Positions 43,902 through 53,153 are shown, numbered from the stretch's first letter. The stretch: 64,000 nucleotides of DNA from SVFI01 sp045535935 (GCA_045535935.1 JAZSMO010000039.1:1-64000); one strand, 5' to 3'. Notes: generated by a model from the sequence alone, not told the origin. Numbers and translations are program-made.

Positions 43902-44834
43902 TTATTTTTTCTGCACCAGTTTGTTATATTCTTCCAGTTCTTCCTTTCGGAAACAGCAGAAGTATACATTTAATGTCACATCTTTGTGCTCCTCAAACCA
44001 GCGTATAACTGCTGCCAGCGAAATCTTTGCAGCCTCCTCCAACGGATATCCGTAAACTCCCGTGGAAATCCCCGGAAAAGCAACCGACATGCATCCGTTT
44101 TTCCAAGCAAGCTCCAGTGCATTCATGTAACATGCAGCCAGCTGATTGGCCTCCTTTGCCTCGCCGGTATATTTCGGTCCCACGGCATGAATAATATAGT
44201 CCGCATTTTTCAGATCGTAAGCTCCTGTTGCCTTGGCTCCGCCGGTCGGACATCCGCCGAGCGCTTTACATGCTTCCAAAAGCATCGGTCCCGCTGCCCT
44301 GTGAATCGCACCGTCGACGCCTCCGCCTCCGAGCAGTGTCTCATTCGCCGCATTGACAATGGCGCCCGCATGAACAAAAAGTACACTTCCGTTTATAAAT
44401 GTGAGCTGAGAATGAAGTTCACGCTTTAAAATCACATCCAATGTCTCTCTCGTAATCATCAATTTTTTATCCCACGGGTTAATAATAAAACCGAGGCAAT
44501 TCGGCCATTTGTCCAACGCATCGACCATATCACTGAGTTTGCAGTCGACCACCACCGTCTCTTCCCCTTTATCCACCTGCTTTGCACAGGTAAAAAGCGG
44601 AATGTAATATTTGCCTCTCTGCTTTGCATCAATCAATTTGAAATTAATATGCTCTGTATCCACCATCAAATCCTCTGCAGATTCCGGTGTATGTACCGGG
44701 ACAATAAACTGCATCTCATGATCAAGTCCCAGTTTGATTGCATTAAAGATAGGCGCCGGATTCGCACCTTCTCCTGCAAAATACCAGTTTTCGATGGCTC
44801 TTTCCACCTCTAATGTATAATTTGTCTGACTCAT
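43902..44834 (-). CDS. SseB-like N-terminal domain fused to a macrodomain
   Basis: 310 residues from the ATG at 44834, which has GGAGG upstream. Residues about 5-140 look like an SseB/enhanced-serine-sensitivity domain (VERAIENWYFAGEGANPAPI, VPVHTPESAEDLM, YYIPLFTC). Residues about 150-310 are a macrodomain: VNAANETLLGGGGVDGAIHRAAG is the ADP-ribose loop (given in outline), TGAYDLKNADYIIHAVGP and FPGISTGVYGYP follow. Such domains remove ADP-ribose or O-acetyl groups. It is the last gene of an operon starting with pyridoxal kinase; the functional link is not obvious. Confidence 0.9.
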   Translation of the reverse strand: MSQTNYTLEVERAIENWYFAGEGANPAPIFNAIKLGLDHEMQFIVPVHTPESAEDLMVDTEHINFKLIDAKQRGKYYIPLFTCAKQVDKGEETVVVDCKLSDMVDALDKWPNCLGFIINPWDKKLMITRETLDVILKRELHSQLTFINGSVLFVHAGAIVNAANETLLGGGGVDGAIHRAAGPMLLEACKALGGCPTGGAKATGAYDLKNADYIIHAVGPKYTGEAKEANQLAACYMNALELAWKNGCMSVAFPGISTGVYGYPLEEAAKISLAAVIRWFEEHKDVTLNVYFCCFRKEELEEYNKLVQKK

Positions 44835-44847
44835 GTTATTCCTCCGA

Positions 44848-45444
44848 TCAAGCGAATTTTCGTATTTTGAGATAAACACCTCGCTCATCCGCTATTTTCT
44901 GACACGCTTCGATCTCTTCCTTCGGAAGTACATCAACGATAGAAAACTGCGTATGCATGGAGGCATCTTTCGCCAGAGAAGCAAAATCGAGCATCGCAGG
45001 AAATGCATTCGCAAACTGCGGTCTTGTAACTTCCTGATATTTCTCTGCAGTCGGCGCATTCAGGCTGATGGAGACACTGTCCACCACCTTTGCAAGTTCC
45101 GGTACAATATTCCGCCCATGGTACAGATTTGCAAGCCCGTTTGTGTTCAGGCGAATCCGAATCCCATACTTCTCTTTGGCATAGGCCGCACTCGCAATCA
45201 AATTCTCTAATGCACAGGTCGGCTCTCCATATCCACAATACACTAATTCATCGTATTCTGTAAAGTCAAATTCATCCATTGCCTTCTTAATTTCTTCTAA
45301 AGTCGGCTCCTTTGTAAACCACAGATTATCTGCTTCGCCTACGCTGTCCCTGTGTGATCGGATACAAAACGTGCAGCTGCAGTCACAACGATTGGTTATA
45401 TTCGCATAAATCTGATTTTTGTAGGTATATAAAATATCTGCCAT
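44848..45444 (-). CDS. Short radical SAM protein (TatD-linked family type)
   Basis: 198 residues. CDCSCTFC (CxxxCxxC, about 19-26), followed by the GYGEPTCALE motif (about 70) and RLNTNGLANLY, identifies a minimal radical SAM barrel. It resembles the short radical SAM proteins often found beside tatD, though no tatD is here. It lies between an S component (12 bases) and the macrodomain gene (13 bases). Its substrate is unknown. AGAGAG precedes the ATG. Confidence 0.85.
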   Translation of the reverse strand: MADILYTYKNQIYANITNRCDCSCTFCIRSHRDSVGEADNLWFTKEPTLEEIKKAMDEFDFTEYDELVYCGYGEPTCALENLIASAAYAKEKYGIRIRLNTNGLANLYHGRNIVPELAKVVDSVSISLNAPTAEKYQEVTRPQFANAFPAMLDFASLAKDASMHTQFSIVDVLPKEEIEACQKIADERGVYLKIRKFA

Positions 45445-45456
45445 TGCTCTCTTCCC

Positions 45457-45954
45457 CTATTCCATAAATCTTTTTTTCATACCACTTTTGTCCAGCGCCG
45501 CTGCCAGGACCAGAAATACACATGCACTCCCCGCGGACTGAATCAACGTCTGTCCCATCGTTACCGCAAGTACAGCTCCCTGCTCAAACAGGATACATTC
45601 TGCTGCGTAATAACCGAATCCGGAGATGAAATATGCCAATATGGTTGACATAACATTTCTGTGATTGATAAACCTTCCTTCTTTTTCCGAAAACGGTAAC
45701 ACAAGGAGCATCTTAATGATAATGGTAGCCGGTGCCCACATTGGTGCGGTGAGCAAATCCGCCATCCCACCACCGATTGCAGCTGCCGCAAGTGCGTATG
45801 GCTTCGGCAGCATAGCCGCTGCCAGATAGATGATGGCATCCCCAAAATGGAGATATCCACCATTGATCCCAATGGGAATATGACAGATATAAGCTGTCAT
45901 AAGGGTAATCATCGCTGCCATGACACCTGTCACCGCCATATATTTTATCTTCAT
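45457..45954 (-). CDS. ECF transporter S component, probably for vitamin B6 (PdxU-type)
   Basis: 165 residues with five or six helices. AVTGVMAAMITLMTAYI, IPIGINGGYLHFGDAIIYLAA and GGGMADLLTAP are typical of the S-component group near QueT/PdxU. It starts 13 bases after the pyridoxal-kinase gene. In Firmicutes this pairing marks B6 vitamer uptake followed by phosphorylation, so vitamin B6 is the favoured substrate by context. The core ECF module is not in the window. Confidence 0.82.
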   Translation of the reverse strand: MKIKYMAVTGVMAAMITLMTAYICHIPIGINGGYLHFGDAIIYLAAAMLPKPYALAAAAIGGGMADLLTAPMWAPATIIIKMLLVLPFSEKEGRFINHRNVMSTILAYFISGFGYYAAECILFEQGAVLAVTMGQTLIQSAGSACVFLVLAAALDKSGMKKRFME

Positions 45955-45967
45955 AACAAATCATCTC

Positions 45968-46816
45968 CTAAAGTAGCCTTGATAAGTATTTTTCAAAATA
46001 CACTCCATGCGCCGCCGAAATCTGCTCTGCCGAGGCCTCTTCAATGGCTTCCTGTAAAAAATAAGTCGCTTTTTCCATCGCCTTACGGATACTCAGTCCC
46101 TTGACAAGCGAAGCGCTGATAACCGATGCAAACAAATCACCCGTCCCGGAAAATCCCATGCCTGTGTATGGATTCTCAACATAAAAGCTATCCTGCTTTG
46201 AAACTGCCAGATTCCCGATGTACTCTTTGCCGTTAATCTCCCGGATAATTCCGGTTACTACGATATACTTCGTCCGATCGGATTCTTTCAGCAAATTGCG
46301 CACAATCGCCTCTATTTGGTTTACATAATCCTCATCCTTTCGGTGCTTCACCACTGCTTTGTATTCTATATCAGCAAGCATGCAAAGCTCCGTCAAATTC
46401 GGAGTCAGGGCATCTGCACGTTTCATAAGCTGCTTCATTCCCTGCACCAGTTCCCGGCTATGCATCGTATAAGGCTCCCCATGGTCGCCCATGACCGGGT
46501 CGGCAAGATAAATGTTATCCTCCGTCTGAAATTCATCCAGAAAACGAAGCACCTTCTCTATCTGCTGGGCTCCCTCCAAATAACCGGAATAAATTCCGTC
46601 AAAGGATGCTCCCATTTGCTTCCACTGCTCCGTAAAATGGTCCATCCGGTCCGTAAAATCATCGCAATAATAATTTTTAAATCCTGTCTGCGCCGTCAAA
46701 ACCGCAGTCGGAAGCGGACAAGCCTGCATTCCCATCACAGAAATGACCGGAATCGCAGCTGTCAGCGAACATCTGCCAAAACCGGACAAATCGTTAATAA
46801 GTGCTATTTTCTTCAT
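45968..46816 (-). CDS. Pyridoxal/pyridoxamine kinase (PdxK/PdxY type)
   Basis: 282 residues from the ATG at 46816, which has AGGAG 8 bases upstream. Ribokinase-fold features are present: ALINDLSGFGRCSLTAAIPVIS in outline (start, substrate side), LADPVMGDHGEPY, TPNLTELCMLAD and the anion-hole/catalytic GMGFSGTGDLFAS with its Asp. It phosphorylates pyridoxal, pyridoxine or pyridoxamine. It heads an operon with an ECF S component, a radical SAM protein and a macrodomain protein, and has a palindromic promoter. Confidence 0.92.
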   Translation of the reverse strand: MKKIALINDLSGFGRCSLTAAIPVISVMGMQACPLPTAVLTAQTGFKNYYCDDFTDRMDHFTEQWKQMGASFDGIYSGYLEGAQQIEKVLRFLDEFQTEDNIYLADPVMGDHGEPYTMHSRELVQGMKQLMKRADALTPNLTELCMLADIEYKAVVKHRKDEDYVNQIEAIVRNLLKESDRTKYIVVTGIIREINGKEYIGNLAVSKQDSFYVENPYTGMGFSGTGDLFASVISASLVKGLSIRKAMEKATYFLQEAIEEASAEQISAAHGVYFEKYLSRLL

Positions 46817-46864
46817 ATGGCACACTCCTGCTTTTCATTCCTGTATAAAAATCTACTCCTCATT

Positions 46865-46908
46865 TGGTTATATGGTAATATCCAGTTTTTATCAATTTTA
46901 TATAACCA
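46865..46908 (-). promoter_or_regulatory. Promoter and palindromic operator of the vitamin B6 operon
   Basis: On the minus strand TTGATA (46895-46890), 17-base spacer, TATAAC (46872-46867). A perfect 9-base inverted repeat, TGGTTATAT at 46865-46873 and its complement at 46900-46908, brackets the promoter and covers the -10. This is typical of a repressor or MocR/PdxR-type site; no such regulator gene is in the window. Confidence 0.6.
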
Positions 46909-46918
46909 GATAGCATAT

Positions 46919-46949
46919 AAAAAAGCGGATGCTACAGCATCCACTTTTT
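46919..46949 (-). terminator. Terminator of the two-component operon
   Basis: A GGATGC/GCATCC stem (46927-46932 with 46937-46942), extended by A/T pairs on both sides, ends in a T run on the minus strand. It overlaps the last codons and stop of the response-regulator gene. Confidence 0.75.
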
Positions 46950-47681
46950 CCTTTCGAAATATTGATCAATCGTTTCCACAATCTGTTTCGGTTCCATGGT
47001 TTTGAGCAAATAGCCTTCCGGTTTCAATGCCGAAACACTCAGAACGCTTTCCCTGTCATTTTTATTGGTTAGGAATACAACCGGCACATCGGAAAACTCC
47101 GACTCAGCCCTAATCATCTCCAGCACCTGCTTCCCATCGCAGACCGGCATCTCATAATCAAGAAGTATCAGATCCGGACGGCTCATCGCCAGATATTTGA
47201 TTGCCATGGCTCCCGAGTTGGCAAGAATGACCTGATATTTATCCTCCAGCCATCCCTTCACGCTTCGGAGCATAGCACCGGAATCATCCACCACAAGAAT
47301 CTTTTTCTTTAAATGAGACGTATCTTCCTTGATAAACTTATCTGCAGCAGCTATGACTTCTTTAATGTCAACCGGTCGGCAAAATTCTTTTTTAACAAAC
47401 TGATTCGGAATAATTCCTTTTACTTTCTCTACATGATCTCTGTCTCCAAAAATGTAAACCGGAATACTTTCTTCTATAATCCTGTCTTTTATGTATATGA
47501 TACCTTCCATACTCAATTCATCTGCCCAAAGAATAACAAGCCGCACATCATCCGTGGTTTTCTTCATCTCACTTGGATTATCTTCCACATGAACTACATC
47601 ATGGCCTTTTTCCGCAAGCTGTTCCCGCAAAGAATTCACGATAAAATTATTTTTCTCTGAGATGATTAAAATCTTTTTCAT
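46932..47681 (-). CDS. Two-receiver response regulator without output domain
   Basis: 249 residues from the ATG at 47681, which has GGAGG 9 bases upstream. Residues about 1-115 look like a degenerate receiver: KKILIISEKNNFI lacks the acidic pair, and VRLVILWADEL stands where the phosphorylated Asp should be. Residues about 126-245 are a normal receiver: ILVVDDSGAML, Asp in LILLDYEMP, VFLTNKN and the conserved Lys in YLLKTMEP. There is no DNA-binding or enzymatic output, so it should act by protein contact. It follows the hybrid kinase gene by 26 bases. Confidence 0.88.
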   Translation of the reverse strand: MKKILIISEKNNFIVNSLREQLAEKGHDVVHVEDNPSEMKKTTDDVRLVILWADELSMEGIIYIKDRIIEESIPVYIFGDRDHVEKVKGIIPNQFVKKEFCRPVDIKEVIAAADKFIKEDTSHLKKKILVVDDSGAMLRSVKGWLEDKYQVILANSGAMAIKYLAMSRPDLILLDYEMPVCDGKQVLEMIRAESEFSDVPVVFLTNKNDRESVLSVSALKPEGYLLKTMEPKQIVETIDQYFERKKWML

Positions 47682-47707
47682 TCCATATTCCTCCGCCTTA
47701 CACAATT

Positions 47708-50206
47708 TTATATGCCTTTGCGCAACTTTGCAAGCATCAGATCTGCTGTTTGTATGATATTCTCCATATCAACATCCGTCACATATACTCTCAGTTGCTC
47801 CATATATTCCAGACAATCCTCCGGAAGTTTCATCCCTTCGAGTTCTTCCATCGCAAGATCCGTCTCATCGAGATTAAATTCATCCACCGACCGCTTCATT
47901 TTTTCAAGACAAGAAATGACCTCATCGACATTCACTTCCTTTTTTTCTCTCTGTTGCCTATCTCCGAATGGTTTTAAAATCCGCTTGTAATCTTCATAAT
48001 GTGAAAGCACTTTTTCTGTTTCCACATGCAAAACCTGAAAATCATTTGCATTCCCCGCTTGTTCCAACCTTGCAAACTCCTCAGCGAGCTCCAGGGCTCC
48101 GATCAGTCTTGCACTGTTTTTCAGCGCATGGACCTCTACGGTATATTCCCGAATCATGTCATCTGCCAGACATTTGCGGATTTTGTTGGACTTGGCATCA
48201 ATCAACGTATAGAAATCTCCCATAGTACTGAAAAACAAATCCCTGTTTCCGGAATTTCTGATTCCCGCATCCACGTGGATTCCCTCTATAACAAGCGCCT
48301 CTTTCTGCCTTGCCGGATTTTGCTTTGCCTGCACCTGTTCTTCCCGGGCATCATCCGCCGTTTCCTCCCGGATCAGCGTAGCCGGAAGCCACTTTCTGAG
48401 AACTCTGCACATGTGCTCCATCTCAATCGGTTTGGTGAGAACATCGCTGATACCCGCACCGTAAAAGATTTCTTCCGCCTCCTTCATGGCGTTGGCGGTC
48501 AATGCTACCACCGGAAGCTTCTCATATTTCTTGTCATCCATTTCGCGGAGAATCTTTGTGGCCTCCACGCCGTCCATGACAGGCATCATATGATCCATGA
48601 AAACAATATGGTACTCTTTCTGCCGGATCATTTCCAACGCTTTTTTGCCGTCCTCGGCCAGATCAATCTGCATGCGGAACGGTTTTAGTAAGCCCTGCGC
48701 AACTTTCCGGTTAATCAAATCATCATCTACAACGAGAATTTTTGCCCCTTCTGCGGTAAAGTTCATATTGACCTGGGCATCATCCGCATCCTCTTCCTGT
48801 GAAATTGCCGGCTTCTGCACAATGGAAAAATAAAATCGCGTTCCTTCGCCGTAGGTACTTTCCACCTGAAGCTTGCCGCCCATCATGTCAATAAGCTGAC
48901 TGGAAATGGCAAGCCCGAGACCGGTACCTTCCTTTCCGCTGTTCAGCTTTTTATTTACCTGCTCGAACGCCTCAAACAACTTGACAAAATCTTCCTCCTT
49001 AATTCCCTGTCCGGTGTCAGACACGGAAATATCCAGCCGGAAACTCTCTGCGTCGCCTGCTTCCGTCTTATGTTCTTCGGCAACTGCTACCGAAAGCGTA
49101 ATCTGTCCTTCCTCCGTGAATTTCACTGCATTGTTCAGCAGATTGATTATAATCTGACGAATACGTACACAGTCCCCGTACAGGCGGCTGGGCAACCGGT
49201 CATCAATGTCATAAACAAGTCGGATTGGTTTTTCGCCGATCTGATTTTCGATGATCATCTGTATATTCCGGAGTTCCCGTTTGATGTCATAGTCATTTTC
49301 CACCAGTGTCATCTTGCCGGCTTCAATCTTGGAGATATCTAATATATCGTTAATAATCGCCACAAGCGCATGACCTGACGTCTTAATGTTAGACAGATAA
49401 TCCCTCTGTTCCTCTGTCAGCTCCGTCCGAAGCAAAATATCCGTCATCCCGACAATGGCATTCATCGGTGTGCGGATCTCGTGGGATATATTGGAAAGAA
49501 ATACGGATTTGTACGCATTGGCCTGCTCCGCTTTTTCCTTCTCAATCTGTACCTGTTTTACCAAAAGAATATCCGGATTTTGCATAAAAAGATAAAATGC
49601 AAGTACAATCAGCATTATGCCCATTCCGGATAGAAGCGCCGTCGGATGAAAAGCCTGATACACGGAAACCACAACTTCGATGGACATCGCCGCACTAATC
49701 GCCAGTAACTCCCTTTTACGGATACGTGTTCTGTAACAAATCAGCAACCTGATTACCATCAAAAGATATACAGCGACACAAATGTATGTCATATACGCCG
49801 CCATACCATATGCATAATTGGATTCATCTGCTTCCTTGTAATATATTGGCAGAACGCAGACACAGACAATCGCAAATACATACAGACATTTACTTCTTTT
49901 CAGCATCCGTATATCTTCTCCGATTTCATCCCGGATCAAAATCACGATATAGCAATACACAAGGTAGAAGATCGTGACCATCGTACCGATAAACAGACGA
50001 TGCGCCAGATCATTCAACCACATCGGCACTATATCCATGTGGTTCACCGTATATATTGTCAGAGCGTCAAAAATCAAATGCAACATGGATGCTATCAGTA
50101 ACGCTGAAAACACCTGATGCAGCTTCGTTTTTTCATGTTTTACGGCAAAATACAAAATCCCCATAAAAAACACTACCATAAAACATGCTATTTCCATTCT
50201 GAGCAT
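47708..50206 (-). CDS. Hybrid sensor histidine kinase (7 TM, HisKA, HATPase, REC, HPt)
   Basis: 832 residues. About seven membrane helices (1-210) form the sensor, with no large outside domain. A short coiled linker leads to HisKA (SNISHEIRTPMNA, His about 242). A HATPase domain (NLLNNAVKFTEEG, DTGQGI, GTGLGLAIS), a receiver (ILVVDDDLIN, FMDHMMPVMDG, LTANAM, LTKPIEM) and a C-terminal HPt domain (VHALKNSARLIGA) complete an internal phosphorelay. The final receiver is probably the adjacent two-receiver protein. AAAGGAG precedes the ATG. Confidence 0.93.
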   Translation of the reverse strand: MLRMEIACFMVVFFMGILYFAVKHEKTKLHQVFSALLIASMLHLIFDALTIYTVNHMDIVPMWLNDLAHRLFIGTMVTIFYLVYCYIVILIRDEIGEDIRMLKRSKCLYVFAIVCVCVLPIYYKEADESNYAYGMAAYMTYICVAVYLLMVIRLLICYRTRIRKRELLAISAAMSIEVVVSVYQAFHPTALLSGMGIMLIVLAFYLFMQNPDILLVKQVQIEKEKAEQANAYKSVFLSNISHEIRTPMNAIVGMTDILLRTELTEEQRDYLSNIKTSGHALVAIINDILDISKIEAGKMTLVENDYDIKRELRNIQMIIENQIGEKPIRLVYDIDDRLPSRLYGDCVRIRQIIINLLNNAVKFTEEGQITLSVAVAEEHKTEAGDAESFRLDISVSDTGQGIKEEDFVKLFEAFEQVNKKLNSGKEGTGLGLAISSQLIDMMGGKLQVESTYGEGTRFYFSIVQKPAISQEEDADDAQVNMNFTAEGAKILVVDDDLINRKVAQGLLKPFRMQIDLAEDGKKALEMIRQKEYHIVFMDHMMPVMDGVEATKILREMDDKKYEKLPVVALTANAMKEAEEIFYGAGISDVLTKPIEMEHMCRVLRKWLPATLIREETADDAREEQVQAKQNPARQKEALVIEGIHVDAGIRNSGNRDLFFSTMGDFYTLIDAKSNKIRKCLADDMIREYTVEVHALKNSARLIGALELAEEFARLEQAGNANDFQVLHVETEKVLSHYEDYKRILKPFGDRQQREKKEVNVDEVISCLEKMKRSVDEFNLDETDLAMEELEGMKLPEDCLEYMEQLRVYVTDVDMENIIQTADLMLAKLRKGI

Positions 50207-50310
50207 AAATATTTTCTCCTTTAAAACCCTTTTTCCCCATTTGGTTTATTCTACCATATACGCCTTATAATTTCACTATAAATCCGTGCTTTCCCTAAAC
50301 TGTTATTTCC

Positions 50311-50339
50311 TTTACACCCCCTCTTTTTTTCGGTATAAT
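50311..50339 (+). promoter_or_regulatory. Promoter of the DUF2207 gene
   Basis: TTTACA (50311-50316), 17-base spacer, TATAAT (50334-50339). A 34-base leader ends with an AGAAGG site. Confidence 0.7.
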
Positions 50340-50373
50340 TAACTGCAAATACATAATAGAAAGAAGGTTTGAT

Positions 50374-52512
50374 ATGAAAGATAAAGCAGCCTCTTTTTTC
50401 ATCTGGCTCTTAGTCATCCTGTGTTTCTCTGCACCGTTTTTGGCAGAGTTCTCTTATCTGTTTGAGGACGTGAATTTAAATCCCAATGACTATGCCAGAA
50501 TCACCGATGTGGACTACAAGGCAGTCGTGGTGGATGAACCAGGCAGCGAAGGCAAGGTGGTCATCACCGAACGCCTGACCTTTGACATTCACGCAGCTGA
50601 CATTAACAATCCGTTCTGGGAGCTCTGGCGGGATTTGCCGGAGGATTATGTGGACGGCGTCAAAGTAGATTACAGAGTTAATTCCGTAAAACAGATTCTT
50701 CCCGACGGAACGGAGCTCGTTTATGAGGAAAGCCCAAAGCTGTACTGGGATGATTACGATTACGTCAGCCCGACCTACGGGCCTTACAAATGGTATCACA
50801 GCGAGGGACCTTACAGCGAAGCAGATGCACAGTATGAATGTGTATTTTTCTATGTGAACGGTATTTACCGTGAGGAAGTTGTCTATGAAATCGAGTACGA
50901 AATGCACAACGCAGCTCTGCGCTACAACGACTGCTCCGATTTATATCTTGCGCTTTATTCCGGCAATACGATCAAACATCTGGACTCCTACAAAGCCCAG
51001 ATTTTATTCCCGGATGAAGATATGCCTGCTCCGGGCAACTATGATGTCTACACCTACGGAACCAACGCAAATGAGTTCCCGGTGCAAGAATCCGACACCA
51101 TGAATCCGGGATATCATACCTTCTATTTTGAACTGGATGAGGATGATCTGCAGTTTAAGCCGTACAACGAATACATAGAATTTGACCTGGTATCGTACAA
51201 CGAAGACAGACATATTTTCACGGAATATGCCCCATATAACGATTATACATATGATGATGTGCTCACAGAGATTTACGACGAGCAGCGGGCATATGCCAAT
51301 GAACCGGCAAAATTCAAGGTAATCAAAGCCATTGTTTGCCTGTCACTTATACTGATTTCCGGCTTTGTGCTGCTTTACTGCTTCACTTACGGCAGACGGC
51401 TTCGCAGCAAGCATACGTTCTATGAACCGACGGTAAAACCGGATTACTACAGAGACATTCCGAGCAATCTGGACCCGAATTTTGCAGCAGCTCTGGTATT
51501 TTGCAAGCAAGATCCGCCGAAAGATGATTCCGGTGTGTACTCTGCGATACTTCTCAGTCTTGCACGCAAAAAATACATCGAACTGTACGAGTATGGCGAC
51601 GATGTCAAAATCATGATAAATCGCAACGGAGTCAATGCGGCTTTCAATCCGAATCTGCAGCCTGCTGCAATTATTGATCCGGACCCGATGCTCGGATATC
51701 CGGGACTTCCGTCCGATCCGCCTATGACTGATCCGGCAGCAGAAACAACTGAAACACTTGAACCGCTGACACTGTGCGAGGAGTATTATTACAACCTGCT
51801 CATGCGTCATATGGTAGGCGACTGCATTACCATGAGCTTTTTCCAGGCAAGAGTTTCCTCCGACTACGAAAATACCCAGTCCTTTGCCCGCAACATGGAT
51901 AACTCCATTGTCAACATCGGTATCAAGGAGGGTTATTTCCAGAAGGCAAATTATAAGCAGCCGAAAAAAAGCATGTTATCTTTATCTAACTTTTTAATGG
52001 TTTGCGGTCTTCTGCTGGCAATCCTCGGAAACATCATTTCCTACCAGACACGCCTGGAGCTCGCTCTCGGCGGATGGTTTATCATCGGTATCAGTTGCAT
52101 CATAAGTGCACTTTTCCTTAAAAAGGAAGCAAAGAAATATGTACTTCTGACCCAGCTGGGAGAAGACGAATATGCGAAGTGGCGCGGACTTTACAACTTC
52201 CTCAGCAGCGAAACACTGATACACGAGCGAAGCTACATCGAGCTCCCTCTTTGGGAACAGTATCTTGTTTACGCAACTGCCTTCGGTCTTTCCGAAAAAG
52301 TCATCAAGGCTATCAACCTCAGATGTCCGGAAGCTTCCGAAAGTCAGATCCTTGGCAACAATTACTGTCGTTCCGGCAGATATCGCCATTCCGGTCGCAG
52401 TTTCCGATCCTCTGTGCGCTCCGGCTCTTCCTTCTCCGGTGGAGGCGGTGGCGGCGGCTTCGGCTACGGCGGTGGCGGACGCGGCGGCGGAGGCGGTGGC
52501 GGCGGCCACTAA
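50374..52512 (+). CDS. DUF2207-type membrane protein with Gly-rich tail
   Basis: 712 residues. A signal/anchor helix at the start is followed by a long outside domain (about 35-325: DYKAVVVDEPGSEGKVVITERL in outline, DLPEDYVDGVKVDYRVNSV, VYEIEYEMHNAAL), the DUF2207 layout. A helix (about 328-350), a cytoplasmic region, two more helices (about 530-575) and a C-terminal tail of serine then almost only glycine, ending GGGGGGH, follow. DUF2207 proteins are often found beside LemA genes, as here (convergent). The molecular role is unknown. Confidence 0.85.
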   Translation: MKDKAASFFIWLLVILCFSAPFLAEFSYLFEDVNLNPNDYARITDVDYKAVVVDEPGSEGKVVITERLTFDIHAADINNPFWELWRDLPEDYVDGVKVDYRVNSVKQILPDGTELVYEESPKLYWDDYDYVSPTYGPYKWYHSEGPYSEADAQYECVFFYVNGIYREEVVYEIEYEMHNAALRYNDCSDLYLALYSGNTIKHLDSYKAQILFPDEDMPAPGNYDVYTYGTNANEFPVQESDTMNPGYHTFYFELDEDDLQFKPYNEYIEFDLVSYNEDRHIFTEYAPYNDYTYDDVLTEIYDEQRAYANEPAKFKVIKAIVCLSLILISGFVLLYCFTYGRRLRSKHTFYEPTVKPDYYRDIPSNLDPNFAAALVFCKQDPPKDDSGVYSAILLSLARKKYIELYEYGDDVKIMINRNGVNAAFNPNLQPAAIIDPDPMLGYPGLPSDPPMTDPAAETTETLEPLTLCEEYYYNLLMRHMVGDCITMSFFQARVSSDYENTQSFARNMDNSIVNIGIKEGYFQKANYKQPKKSMLSLSNFLMVCGLLLAILGNIISYQTRLELALGGWFIIGISCIISALFLKKEAKKYVLLTQLGEDEYAKWRGLYNFLSSETLIHERSYIELPLWEQYLVYATAFGLSEKVIKAINLRCPEASESQILGNNYCRSGRYRHSGRSFRSSVRSGSSFSGGGGGGGFGYGGGGRGGGGGGGGH

Positions 52513-52548
52513 GCCGGCGACTGAAATAGCGTTTAGATAAAATTGTTC

Positions 52549-52584
52549 AAAAAGAAAGCCCAACAAAAAACTTTGTTGGGCTTT
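52549..52584. terminator. Two-way terminator between DUF2207 and lemA
   Basis: A 13-base perfect stem (52555-52567 with 52572-52584) has a T-rich flank on both strands (CTTTTT on the minus side). It serves the two convergent genes. Confidence 0.85.
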
Positions 52585-52601
52585 GCCTTTATCAAAAACT
52601 T

Positions 52602-53153
52602 CTAAAAACGAATCTGCGGTGCTTCATCCGCCGCTTCCGCTGCATCAAACAATGCTTCCTCTTTAAATCCAAACATTCCTGCAATCAGGTTAGCAGGAAA
52701 CATCTGAATCTTGTTGTTGTAGATGGTAACCGCATCATTGTAAAACTGACGGGAATATGCCACCTTTTCTTCTGTCTCGGAAAGTTCATCCTGAAGCTTC
52801 AGGAAATTGGTATCCGCCTTCAGCTGCGGATAGTTTTCAACCACTGCAAACAATGACTTCAACGTAGAAGTCAGCTGATTGTTCATGGCAAGCTTTTCTT
52901 CATTGGAGCCTGCACTCATATATCCGCTTCTGCTGGCTGTCACATTTTCTAAGAGTTCCTTCTCATGTGTGGCAAAGCCTTTGACGGTCTCCACCAGATT
53001 CGGAATCAGGTCAAATCTTCTCTGCAACTGGGTATCGATCTGTGCAAAGGAATTTTTCACCGAATTTCTAAGCCGAACCATATCGTTGTATGTAGCAATC
53101 ACAAAACCGATAATAACAACGACAAGAACAATTCCAATTATGAATCCTATCAT
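52602..53153 (-). CDS. LemA family protein
   Basis: 183 residues from the ATG at 53153, which has GGAGG upstream. An N-terminal membrane helix (IIGIVLVVVIIGFVIATYN) is followed by the LemA helical domain: VKNSFAQIDTQLQRRFDLIPNLVETVKG in outline, AENYPQLKA-type VVENYPQLKADTNFLKLQDEL, and YNDAVTIYNNKIQMFPANLIAG in parts. LemA proteins are membrane-anchored helical bundles of uncertain function that travel with TPM and DUF2207 genes. Confidence 0.93.
   Translation of the reverse strand: MIGFIIGIVLVVVIIGFVIATYNDMVRLRNSVKNSFAQIDTQLQRRFDLIPNLVETVKGFATHEKELLENVTASRSGYMSAGSNEEKLAMNNQLTSTLKSLFAVVENYPQLKADTNFLKLQDELSETEEKVAYSRQFYNDAVTIYNNKIQMFPANLIAGMFGFKEEALFDAAEAADEAPQIRF

Noticed and set aside
50207..50310. 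Sigma-A promoter for the hybrid kinase gene
   Set aside because: A TAGAAT-like -10 is present but the -35 is poor; not strong enough to list.
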